The translations under genes were made by a program, and so were the position numbers. A DNA stretch of 64,000 nucleotides from CAYQZD01 sp964421875. GTDB lineage: Bacteria; Electryoneota; Tariuqbacteria; Tariuqbacterales; Tariuqbacteraceae. The notes under the pieces were generated by a model. That model searched no databases. It was not told the origin of the DNA and saw only the letters and a program-made list of their open reading frames with translations. The DNA lies in contig CAYQZD010000004.1 in the NCBI GenBank assembly GCA_964421875.1, positions 1 to 64,000 on the forward strand. Direction: 5' to 3'. This document shows positions 25,311 through 33,623 of this stretch, piece after piece (the first letter of the stretch is position 1; the number at the start of each line of letters is the position of its first letter).

Positions 25311-26060
25311 ATGTCTGATTTAAGTAATCCCCGTTATCAATTTTTATCTGGAACATATGATTTAATAATATCAGAATCTTTAATTCATCGTGTCGATATG
25401 TTTCCATTTCCTAAGTTTCACGAAAATCAAATATCTGAAGAGGAGTTAGGGGAACTAGCAGATAGATTATCTGGAACGATTGAATATTCCAGTAATTTGC
25501 CTGATGATATATACAGTTCAATCACACATGTGGATGGCCAAGCCAACATTGTGATTAATATAAATCATGGACCAGCAGTAATCTGGTTTTTATTAGGTCA
25601 TGAAATCGGACATCTTTGGCTGCACCCCAGACTAGATCTATTTGATGTGGTAGAGTTTAGCGATATTAAATCCAGGGCATTAATACCTGAAATTAAAAAG
25701 AATGGGGAGAATTGGGATTACATACCATATAAGGTCTTAGAAGATGAAGCTAACTATTTCTCAATATGCACTTTTGTCCCCTTAAGTAAAATGGTTGAAT
25801 GGTATCGTAAAGGTTCATTATGCACATCTTTTCTATCGCAGTGGGTTTTAAAATGTCTAATGGATTCGGGGAAAATTTCTAAGGAACATGATGATGGTTC
25901 TGAACGAACACCATCTAGAAGACTTGTCCAAAGGATGCGCGGCATAATGCGCAGTTTTAAGTTACGCCTTGAAATAAATAAATTGATATTTGCGGATAGT
26001 AATGAAATGCCTAAATGGGACGATTCATTTCTTGAAGACAATTTTGTAGGTAGGGAATGA
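25311..26060 (+). CDS. ImmA/IrrE-type zinc metallopeptidase
   Basis: A 249-residue protein with the DUF955/M78 pattern: HEIGHLWLHP (HExxH, about residue 103) and, some 45 residues on, LEDEANYFSICTFVP (the E..AN.F segment with the third zinc ligand Glu). ImmA/IrrE peptidases cut repressors or regulators in response to stress, and are common in mobile elements and some phage-defence or toxin-antitoxin loci. The C-terminal ~90 residues (RRLVQRMRGIMRSFKLRL) are basic and not recognised. No HTH repressor partner is adjacent; instead two membrane proteins precede it in the same AT-rich unit. Cleavage target unknown. Confidence 0.8.
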   Translation: MSDLSNPRYQFLSGTYDLIISESLIHRVDMFPFPKFHENQISEEELGELADRLSGTIEYSSNLPDDIYSSITHVDGQANIVININHGPAVIWFLLGHEIGHLWLHPRLDLFDVVEFSDIKSRALIPEIKKNGENWDYIPYKVLEDEANYFSICTFVPLSKMVEWYRKGSLCTSFLSQWVLKCLMDSGKISKEHDDGSERTPSRRLVQRMRGIMRSFKLRLEINKLIFADSNEMPKWDDSFLEDNFVGRE

Positions 26061-26092
26061 TTATACAAATCTATTATTAGAATAAGGTTTAG

Positions 26093-26124
26093 AAAATCCC
26101 CCATTGATTATGGAGGATTTTTTA
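26093..26124 (+). terminator. Rho-independent terminator of the AT-rich unit
   Basis: AAAATCCCCCA pairs with TGGAGGATTTT (one C-A mismatch), loop TTGATTA, then TTTTATTTT. It closes the metallopeptidase unit and marks the right edge of the AT-rich segment. Confidence 0.75.
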
Positions 26125-26177
26125 TTTTAAACAGACTTCGGAGTGGATTTTTCTTCTTCCCCTATTGTGATTGGTAA

Positions 26178-26579
26178 TCAATCCACCTTCACCATACCCA
26201 AATCGACAGGCCCACAGAATGAGGATTCGGCGAGGGAGATTTTAGGGAGCGCCGGAGTGAAATTCTGCGGTATAACGGAGGGGGGGCTTTTCTGCGTTAT
26301 GTTCGAAGCCGCGAATCCGGCGAGGAATCCTGCGACGAAGACCGCGGCAACTTTCAATATAATCAGCCTGGGGCTTGTTTTCGATCCCGGCAGGGGTATG
26401 GGAGGAGCGATACTCTTCATTTCCGCGCCGCCGATGGTTTCAAGGTCGGATTCAATCCGCGCCAGTTTTTCCCGGCACTGAGCGCATTCGGTTAGATGCC
26501 TGTCGATTTCCATCCCTTCTTCAACTTCACATAATTTCAACGCTGATCGAATCAGGGCGCTATCGTCAAGGTGCTTCAT
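26178..26579 (-). CDS. Zinc-finger anti-sigma factor
   Basis: A 133-residue membrane protein with the ZAS signature RHLTECAQC (HxxxCxxC, about residues 28-36), a single membrane helix at about 74-92 (LIILKVAAVFVAGFLAGFAAS) and a short periplasmic tail. It would hold the ECF sigma factor inactive until an envelope signal arrives. Its ATG overlaps the sigma stop as ATGA, the usual coupling for sigma/anti-sigma pairs. Confidence 0.88.
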   Translation of the reverse strand: MKHLDDSALIRSALKLCEVEEGMEIDRHLTECAQCREKLARIESDLETIGGAEMKSIAPPIPLPGSKTSPRLIILKVAAVFVAGFLAGFAASNITQKSPPSVIPQNFTPALPKISLAESSFCGPVDLGMVKVD

Positions 26580-27112
26580 TTCAACACTCCGTTTCTCTTA
26601 AGTTCCTCGCGGCAGGCTTTGACCGCGTAAAATAAGCGCGATTTGACAGTTCCCAGGGGGACGCCGGTGATTTGGGCGATTTCGCGGTAATCGCGCCCTC
26701 CGTAGAAGCGGAGGACGAGGATATCCCGGTGTTCATTCGTGAGCGTGTTAACCGCTTTCACAATCAGACTATCCCTTTCCTGTAACAGAATATCCTCCAA
26801 GGGCGAGGGGGCATTGTCGCTGTAGTCCTCCCCCTCGAGGCCGGGATTTCGCATTTGCCGCTTCCTTTCCTTCAGCGCCAGTCGGTAAGCGATGGTGAAA
26901 AGGTACGATTTCAGTTCACCCCGCCGGTGCTTGATTTCGCCCTTGAAGAGACGGATGAAGGCTTCCTGGGTGATATCGCGAGCGGAATCCGCCGACCCGG
27001 TGATGAGCGCCATCGACTTCGAGAGGGACTCGGCGAATTTCTCCACCAGCGTCTGCCAGGCGGCTTCACTCCCCGCTTTGGCTGTATTCAGACACTCCCA
27101 GTCGGATATCAT
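26576..27112 (-). CDS. ECF RNA polymerase sigma factor
   Basis: A 178-residue sigma-70 family factor: region 2 (DSARDITQEAFIRLFKGE, LKSYLFTIAYRLALKERKRQ) and region 4 (LTNEHRDILVLRFYGGRDYREIAQITGVPLGTVKSRLFYAVKACREEL). I start it at 27112, whose ATG overlaps the stop of the upstream TPR gene as ATGA; longer in-frame reading into that gene gives an implausible leader. The three genes (TPR lipoprotein, sigma, anti-sigma) are thus all coupled by 4-base overlaps. Confidence 0.93.
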   Translation of the reverse strand: MISDWECLNTAKAGSEAAWQTLVEKFAESLSKSMALITGSADSARDITQEAFIRLFKGEIKHRRGELKSYLFTIAYRLALKERKRQMRNPGLEGEDYSDNAPSPLEDILLQERDSLIVKAVNTLTNEHRDILVLRFYGGRDYREIAQITGVPLGTVKSRLFYAVKACREELKRNGVLK

Positions 27113-28386
27113 TCCAGATAGCTCCGGTTTCGACACCATTCTTTTATTTCGGGGAAGGCGGCGTAACCGCTCCAGAATTGTCCCATATAGTCTTTTATGT
27201 TCTGTTTCAAGAGCGCTTCGAGGTGTTCTTGGTACCAGTGAAACAGCTTCAAAACGTTTTTGCTCGCAGGCTCCTGCGATTCCAGTAAAGCCGCTATGGT
27301 GGCGGCGTAGTTCACCGCCAGGTTCCTGCCGACCGAACCCTCCTTGGCGTGACGCAGGTTCCATCCATCCATTCCGGCGGTGCGGAAGTCCTGAAGCAGT
27401 ACGCGTACGGCTTCACGGTAATAATCCTGACGCGGCTTACCGGGCGGCGCCGCCAGGGTTACCAGCCCCAGGTTGACTCCTTTTTCCCGGTATTCATCGA
27501 CCACCCTGGTAGAGTACATTGTGGAGGCGAGGTAAACCGGACGGCTCTCGCGGGCGGCGGCTTCAATCAGCCTCACAATCAAGGTGTCGCCGTACAGTCC
27601 GGCAGCGGGTATAAGTTTTTTCCCCTCCTTATACTCCTTTTTTACCGTTTCGCGCAGTTCGGCGAGCTTGCTTTCGGTGATGAAGGCGGGAACCCCTTGT
27701 TCAATCATCAAAGCGGGATACCAGTCGGTGTTGAGCAGGGAACGGTTGACGATTCGGATTTCCGGTCTGATGTTCAATATCCGGGTCAGCATCCAGCCGG
27801 GATAGGTGTCCATATCCCCGTTGGTGATAAGTATAGCGTTTTTTTCCATCAATGCAAACATATTGTAGGAATAATCCATCACCGCGTCGTTGACCGCGCC
27901 GTTGTCAAGCAGCCGTTTTAAAGCGAGGTCCATCTTTTCGAATTCCTTCTGGTTCATATAGTTGCCCACTAAAGCGAACCAGGGGTCCATATATTCCGGG
28001 TCGAGTTCAGCGGCTCGCTCCAGCAGCCGGATACCCTCCAGGTTGTTGTCCATCCCGTGTTTCAGCAGTCCCGCCAGGTAGAGGATGGTGGGATTCGCCG
28101 GGTATTTTTTCAGCCCCTTCGCCAGCATTGGCTCATACTGCTTGTCCCCAGCGTAGCGGGCGGCGTACATCCAGTTGGCGTAGGCGTCTTCGGAGGGGTA
28201 AGCATGATAGTAGTCTTTCCAAAGGCCGGCTAATTTTTCATAGGTTTCCCGTTCATAAACGATTTGGCGTTTGCTCACGATTTTTTCGGGTCTGACCACC
28301 TGGTCTGCGCTTTGCCGGCAGCTTATGATGAAGAATGCCGCCGTTAGGAAAGCGATTGCCGCGGTTTTTGGGGTTATAAGTCTCAT
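27109..28386 (-). CDS. TPR-containing lipoprotein with O-mannosyltransferase-tail-like segment
   Basis: About 425 residues from ATG 28386, which gives a proper leader (MRLITPKTAAIAFLTAAFFIISC, lipobox Cys). Residues 70-190 look like TPR helices (PTILYLAGLLKHGMDNNLEGIRLLERAAELDPEYMDPW). The following NAILITNGDMDTYPGWMLT and RIVNRSLLNTDWYPALM resemble a block I know from the soluble part of DUF2723 (protein O-mannosyltransferase-like) membrane proteins; here no membrane domain accompanies it. Coupled upstream of an ECF sigma factor, it might sense or relay envelope state; that is inference. Confidence 0.7.
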   Translation of the reverse strand: MRLITPKTAAIAFLTAAFFIISCRQSADQVVRPEKIVSKRQIVYERETYEKLAGLWKDYYHAYPSEDAYANWMYAARYAGDKQYEPMLAKGLKKYPANPTILYLAGLLKHGMDNNLEGIRLLERAAELDPEYMDPWFALVGNYMNQKEFEKMDLALKRLLDNGAVNDAVMDYSYNMFALMEKNAILITNGDMDTYPGWMLTRILNIRPEIRIVNRSLLNTDWYPALMIEQGVPAFITESKLAELRETVKKEYKEGKKLIPAAGLYGDTLIVRLIEAAARESRPVYLASTMYSTRVVDEYREKGVNLGLVTLAAPPGKPRQDYYREAVRVLLQDFRTAGMDGWNLRHAKEGSVGRNLAVNYAATIAALLESQEPASKNVLKLFHWYQEHLEALLKQNIKDYMGQFWSGYAAFPEIKEWCRNRSYLE

Positions 28387-28556
28387 TTTGGGATTCCTCG
28401 ATATTATTCGGTAATTGTAACTATATATATAATCCTCGAGGTGGTTGATTTGTTCAATGGAAAATGTGTTTGAATCACGAGAAGAGACTCGAATCACGAA
28501 AGATACGAAGAGATGCGAAGGCGGACTTAACTGGCTCGCCTTTTGTTCTTATTCCC

Positions 28557-28585
28557 TTGACTTTTAGGGAAATTATGGATATAAT
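28557..28585 (+). promoter_or_regulatory. Sigma-70 promoter TTGACT-17-TATAAT
   Basis: TTGACT (28557-28562), 17-base spacer, TATAAT (28580-28585). It points at the T9SS-type repeat gene whose ATG lies about 120 bases downstream. One of the best-matched sigma-70 promoters in the window. Confidence 0.75.
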
Positions 28586-28708
28586 AGACAAGAGGTTCGA
28601 CTACGATCAATTCGAAATGATCTTCCGCAAGTAATCAGTTTTCTGTTCATTTGTCCGCAATAAAGCATCATTAGCCGCACTTTCAAACTCAATTAGGAGG
28701 ACCGGGAA

Positions 28709-30565
28709 ATGAAAGGGCTGTTTCTGTATATTTTTCTGTTCTCGGCATACGCCGCAGCCGCTTTGGCGCAAGCGCCGGATACCCTGTGGACCTGAACATA
28801 TGGCTGGAACTATGATGAGAGAGCCTATGCTGTACAACAGACCAGCGACGGCGGGTTTATAATCACAGGCAGAACCGAATACTATGGGCGTTATTTTGAT
28901 GTCTATTTAATTAAAACCGACAGGCAGGGGAATGAGCTATGGTATCAAGTAATAGGTGGAGGAAATGTAGATTGTGGCAGAAGCGTTCAACAAACATCGG
29001 ACGGCGGGTATGTCATAGCGGGATATACCCATTCTTTTGGCGCTGGATATATTGATGTCTATTTAATCAAAACCAACAGTTTCGGTGATACGACTTGGAC
29101 TAAAACCTTTGGCGGAAGCGATGAAGATGGCGGTTACAGCGTTCAGCAGACCAGCGACGGCGGATTTGCAATCGCAGGATATACCTATTCTTTAAGCGCA
29201 GCCGGTGGGACTGATGTTTATTTAATAAAGACCGACGCGCAAGGGAATCAATTATGGTATCGAACCTTCGGAGGCAGCCATAACGACAAAGCCTACAATA
29301 TTCAGTTGACCTTTGACGGCGGATTTATAATCGCTGGCAAGACAGTTTCCTTTGGCGCTGGTAATGGAGTCTATTTAATCAAGACCGACGCGCAGGGGAA
29401 TGAACAATGGAGTCGAACCTACGGTGAAGCCTTATCGGTAGATGAAGGTTGGTGGGTTCAGCAGACCAGCGATAGCGGATATATTATTACGGGAGGAACC
29501 AGAATAGGCACTTCACCTGATTATAACCTTTACTTAGTAAGGACTGATGCGCAGGGGAATGAACAATGGAGTCGAGTCTTCGGTGGGAATGAACTTGAAA
29601 ATGGCAGGAGCGTTCAGCAGACCGATGACGGGGGATTCCTAATCGTAGGGTACACCACTTCTTACGGCGGAGGTGAGTCTGATGTCTATTTGATTAAAAC
29701 CGATAATTACGGCAATACTTCCTGGACTAAAACAATCGGCGGAATTGGTCACGATAGTGGTCAAGGCCTTGAGAAGACCAGCGACGGCGGATTTGCAATC
29801 GCCGGATTAACCAGTTCTTATGGCGCAGGTGGGTATGATGTCTATTTAATCAGGCTGGCGTCTTTAAAATTGACGCTGTCTTCACGAACAAATCCCGTTC
29901 AAATCCTCTCCGGCGGAGGCAGTTTCAATTTTGAGGCGGAGATTATTAATTACACCTATAATCCAATCACCTTCGACGCCTGGACCGAAGTTGTTCTTCC
30001 CGATGGAAATACTTACGGGCCGCTCCTTATGCGCGAAAATCTCTCAATTCAAGGCCGACAGACAATCATGCGCGCCAGGATAGTCCAGAATGTCCCCGGA
30101 TATGCGCCGCCGGGAAATTACCGCTATGTCGGTAAAGTCAGAATTAATCCGGATTCAGTTATTTCTTCGGATTCCTTCCATCTCGTCAAACTTCCCGGTG
30201 AGAATTCGCCCGGGCATAATCAGGATTGGGATGTTTACGGCTGGTTCGACGAGGGTGAATCACAATTCAGCATACTTAAGGACAATGGTCGCAGAGTGCG
30301 GGGACTCTGCGACACATTCAGCGCTTCGCCTAATCCTTTCAACCAGCGTTCGCTGGTCTCATTCAGCCTCAAGCGCGAAGGGTTAATCCGTTTGGCGGTG
30401 TATGATGTGTCGGGGCGGGAAGTCGCGGCGCTGGCGGAAGGCTGGTATCCGGCGGGGCATCATTCGATGCTTTTCGATGCCTCCGGCATGGCCAGTGGCG
30501 TTTATTTCGCGCGGCTGGAGGCGGGGGATTTTTCACAGGCAAGGAAATTGCTGCTGGTGAAGTAG
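28709..30565 (+). pseudogene. T9SS-type repeat protein interrupted by an in-frame TGA
   Basis: From ATG 28709 (AGGAGGACCGGGAA upstream) the frame reads a signal peptide (MKGLFLYIFLFSAYAAAALA) and then PDTLWT, a TGA at 28793-28795, and TYGWNYDERAYAVQQTSDGGF. The frame is otherwise open to 30565: seven ~50-residue repeats (SDGGFIIAGYT...DVYLIKTDAQGN.LW..TFGG), a ~110-residue GGGSF/WTEV module, and a C-terminal Por-type sorting domain (SASPNPFN...GREVAALAEG...GVYFAR...KLLLVK). By comparison with sister repeats, which read WTKT/WSRT, the TGA stands for Arg CGA, a single C-to-T change. It is either a recent pseudogene or a sequencing error. Intact, it would be a secreted 618-residue surface protein. 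Confidence 0.8.
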
Positions 30566-30630
30566 CTGCAAGCTCTTAGCTGCTAGCTGCAAGATGCAAG
30601 CGGGCAGGGCGGTTCGGTGAATGACCCGCC
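30564..30630. repeat. Heptamer array H plus GGCGG hairpin
   Basis: Five 7-base units (AGCTGCA, AGCTCTT, AGCTGCT, AGCTGCA, AGATGCA; 30564-30598), the first overlapping the stop codon, then GGGCGGTTCGGTGAATGACCCGCC is bounded by GGCGG/CCGCC at 30608-30630. A third short hairpin (TTCCCACGC..GCATGGGAA) follows at 30638-30659. Confidence 0.75.
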
Positions 30631-30680
30631 TTATACATTCCCACGCTGGAGCATGGGAACGAGAAGAGCAATCCCCTACC

Positions 30681-31139
30681 CTATTTACATTCATGCATAT
30701 TGTATTCCCAGAGGACATTTACTATTAACCATCTGCCGTCGCATTTGGCTAAATGCAGGTAATCCACGCACTCCCGGGTAACGGCTTTAACACTGGCGGT
30801 GTTGCGGTTGACGTCCAGGATAATGACCTTGTTCTTCCGCTTTTCCCCATTCTGTAGTTTGCCGTATCCCGCTTCAGTGTATTCCACCAGATTGGAGGCG
30901 GAAAGATGCCTGAGGACGGTTCTGCCGGTTTTAAAATCCCGGTCCACCGCCCTTTCCGCCAGGTCAGGGTGAAGGCTTCTTTTCACTCTGTCGGAATCCC
31001 CTTCGTACCACCCTTCGATATAGTCCAGTGTGGTTTTTTCGATGTCCGCTTTCTCCTTAGCAATGTTCAGGTTTTCATCCGCATAAACAGTACCGGAGAT
31101 AATGAACAATACAACCATCGGGAAGATTAATTTTCTCAT
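30681..31139 (-). CDS. Exported NTF2-like (lumazine-binding-like) protein
   Basis: A 152-residue protein with a signal peptide (MRKLIFPMVVLFIISGTVYA) and an NTF2/SnoaL-type cone fold: IEKTTLDYIEGWYEGDSDRVKRSLHPDLAERAV, then strands KNKVIILDVNRNTASVKAVT and DYLHLAKCDGRWLIVNVLWEYN. This is the pattern of the putative lumazine-binding family; most members have no assigned reaction. It lies 60 bases downstream of the last permease gene of the export cluster and could be its last gene. AGGAGAAAATACT precedes the ATG. Confidence 0.8.
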   Translation of the reverse strand: MRKLIFPMVVLFIISGTVYADENLNIAKEKADIEKTTLDYIEGWYEGDSDRVKRSLHPDLAERAVDRDFKTGRTVLRHLSASNLVEYTEAGYGKLQNGEKRKNKVIILDVNRNTASVKAVTRECVDYLHLAKCDGRWLIVNVLWEYNMHECK

Positions 31140-31199
31140 AGTATTTTCTCCTGCATAGGTGAGCAGTGTTTATAGCTATCAGATATTCTGTTAGATTAT

Positions 31200-33608
31200 T
31201 TATTCATACCGCAGTGAGTCAGCAGGATTCGCGGCTGCGGCTCTGAAAGACTGCAGACTGACGGTCAGCAGCGCAATCACAATCGCCGCCAAACCCGCTG
31301 CGGGAAAGGACCACATCCAATCGACGAACCTGATGCGATAGGCGAAGCTTTCGAGCCAGCGATTCATCGCGAAGTAAGATAGTGGCCAGGCTATTAGATT
31401 CGCCAGTCCTACCAGCAGTAAAAACTCCCCGGACATCAGCCTTACTATACCAGCCACTGTCGCCCCCAGGACTTTGCGGATACCGATTTCCTTGGTGCGG
31501 CGTTCTGCGGAATAGGTGGACATCCCAAACAATCCCATACAACTGAGGAAAACGGCGAGCAGGCTGAAATAGAGAATGATATTCCCCAGCCTGCGGTCGG
31601 CGCGGTACCTGCGGTCGAAAATTTCATCGATAAAGAAATAATGGAAGGGGCGTTCCGGATTCCTCTCTCTCCACTTTTCCTCCAGTCCTTTTATGGTTCC
31701 GGCGACATTTTCAGGCGTTATCCTGACTAAAACCGATCTGAACTCCGAGGCGTTCATTCCGATAATCATCGAGGGGATTTCGCTGTGGAGCGACTGCTGA
31801 TGGAAGTCTTTCACCACGCCGACAACCGAGCGGTTGAGCGTTGTAAAGCCGGTGTCTGTAATCACCGAGCATAAAATCTTTTTTCCCAAGGGCTCATCCC
31901 AGCCGAATTTCATTGCGGCGGTCTGGTTGATTAGGATAGATTCCGTGACATCGGTAGGCATCTCATTCGAGAAATTCCTGCCGAGAACCAGCTCCATCCG
32001 AATCGTTCGGAGATAATACGGGTCGATATCCAGTATATTCATCGTCTGGGGCTTATCTTCGGCGAAACCTTCCGGGAAGGTAATCGCCAGCCTGCAGCCT
32101 CCACCAGGCACGAAGGAGGCGGCGGCCGCATTAAGAACGCCAGGCACGCTCTTCAACTCGTTTCTGAAGGAATCCATCGACCGTTTGATTTCCTTACCGA
32201 TACGGGGAATCACCAGCACTTGTTCGCTGCTAAATCCCATTTCTTTGTTTTTCACATACATCAATTGACTATAGACGGTCGATGCGCCAATGATAAGGGC
32301 GATGGAAATGGTGAATTGGAGTACGACCAGGGCGATATGGAGCTTCGTTTTAGGAGAGCCAGATGCGGTCCCTCCCTGTATAATTTTCACCGGTTGGAAG
32401 GCTGATAGAATCAGCGCCGGATAGCTACCTGCGATGAATCCCACTAGCAACGGCAGGCAAAGCAGCGCCGCCAGCAGATAGAGCTGTCCCAGCGCATCGA
32501 ACGTCAGCCGTCTGTCGGCTAAGGAATTGAAGAAGGGGAGAGCTATCTCAATCAGGAGAACTGCCAGCAGGACAGCGAAGAGGCTGAAGAGTATAGTTTC
32601 CACTATTAGCTGCGCGATTAAATTGCTTCTACCGGCTCCGAAGGTTTTCCTCACCGCCACTTCTCGGGAACGCACTCCCGCTCGGGCGGTGGTGATATTG
32701 ATATAATTCATACAAGCTATGATGAGAATCAGCGTCGCTATGGCGGTAAAAATATAAACGTAAGTAATTGAACCGTTGACGCCGATTTCGGCGGCGAGGT
32801 TGGAATGCAAGTGAATGCTGGTCAGGGGCTGGAGGAAACATTTCAGGGTAGCGCCGGATGATTTTAAGGGTTCTCCCATATGTTTATCCACGAAGCCGGG
32901 CAGTTTCTGCTCGAATTCACGATAGTCGGTGTTATCGGCAAGGAGGAGATAGGTGAAGTATTGAATATTGAACCACATCTCCATTTCGGCGCGTTTGACC
33001 GCATACTGCGTTTCAATGGAGCGGAGCATATTGAAGGTGAAATGTGAATTGCGGGGGATGTTCTCCACCACGCCGGTCACGGTGAAATCGGTTTCACCGT
33101 CGAACTTCAGCGTTTTTCCCAGCGGGTCTTCATCGCCGAAGTATTTTTCCGCCATTTCCCTGGTGATTACCACGGTATAGGGAGTATTCAGCGCGGAATT
33201 GGGGTCTCCGGCGAGGAAGGGGAAGGTGAATACCTGGAAGACGGAGTTGTCTGCGTAACCTATGTATTCTTCTCGGAACAGCTTGTCTTTGTACTTCACG
33301 GCGGCGCTGCCCAAAGGGCTGATTCGGGCGGCGTTCACCACTTCGGGGTACTCTTCGATGAGCCGCGGCGCCGCCGGCACCATAGAGATGGCGGCGATGA
33401 AGGGCGAGCCGAAATTCGCGTCGACGCAGAGGCGGTGGATATTATCTGCGTTAGTGTGGCGCTTATCGAAGCTGAGTTCGTCCATTACCCAGAGCATAAT
33501 CAGGATACAGCACGCCATCCCGATAGCCAGTCCTAAGATGTTAATGACCGAGTACAGCTTGTGCCGGAGCAGGCTTCTTATTGCCGAGGTTAAATAGTTT
33601 TTTAACAT
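31200..33608 (-). CDS. MacB/FtsX-type ABC permease, paralogue 1
   Basis: An 802-residue permease: N-terminal membrane helix (LYSVINILGLAIGMACCILIMLWV), MacB-like periplasmic domain (DNSVFQVFTFPFLAGDPNSAL; EDPLGKTLKFDG), first FtsX domain at about 285-425 (RSREVAVRKTFGAGRSNLIAQL), second periplasmic domain, and second FtsX domain at about 680-800 (RRTKEIGIRKVLGATVAGIVRLM), ending NPADSLRYE. Proteins of this type do not transport through the membrane like classical exporters; MacB-like members drive periplasmic partners by mechanotransmission. It follows paralogue 2 by 15 bases and shares the cluster's one visible ATPase. Confidence 0.9.
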   Translation of the reverse strand: MLKNYLTSAIRSLLRHKLYSVINILGLAIGMACCILIMLWVMDELSFDKRHTNADNIHRLCVDANFGSPFIAAISMVPAAPRLIEEYPEVVNAARISPLGSAAVKYKDKLFREEYIGYADNSVFQVFTFPFLAGDPNSALNTPYTVVITREMAEKYFGDEDPLGKTLKFDGETDFTVTGVVENIPRNSHFTFNMLRSIETQYAVKRAEMEMWFNIQYFTYLLLADNTDYREFEQKLPGFVDKHMGEPLKSSGATLKCFLQPLTSIHLHSNLAAEIGVNGSITYVYIFTAIATLILIIACMNYINITTARAGVRSREVAVRKTFGAGRSNLIAQLIVETILFSLFAVLLAVLLIEIALPFFNSLADRRLTFDALGQLYLLAALLCLPLLVGFIAGSYPALILSAFQPVKIIQGGTASGSPKTKLHIALVVLQFTISIALIIGASTVYSQLMYVKNKEMGFSSEQVLVIPRIGKEIKRSMDSFRNELKSVPGVLNAAAASFVPGGGCRLAITFPEGFAEDKPQTMNILDIDPYYLRTIRMELVLGRNFSNEMPTDVTESILINQTAAMKFGWDEPLGKKILCSVITDTGFTTLNRSVVGVVKDFHQQSLHSEIPSMIIGMNASEFRSVLVRITPENVAGTIKGLEEKWRERNPERPFHYFFIDEIFDRRYRADRRLGNIILYFSLLAVFLSCMGLFGMSTYSAERRTKEIGIRKVLGATVAGIVRLMSGEFLLLVGLANLIAWPLSYFAMNRWLESFAYRIRFVDWMWSFPAAGLAAIVIALLTVSLQSFRAAAANPADSLRYE

Positions 33609-33623
33609 AAAATAACTACAAAT

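Noticed and set aside
27113..27364. Extended N terminus for the ECF sigma factor
   Set aside because: It would overlap the TPR gene by 250 bases; the ATGA overlap at 27109-27112 gives a standard-length sigma factor.
28793..28795. TGA read through as selenocysteine or as a reassigned codon
   Set aside because: Several genes here stop at TGA in ATGA overlaps, so TGA is a stop; sister repeats have Arg or Lys at this place and no Sec insertion element is seen.
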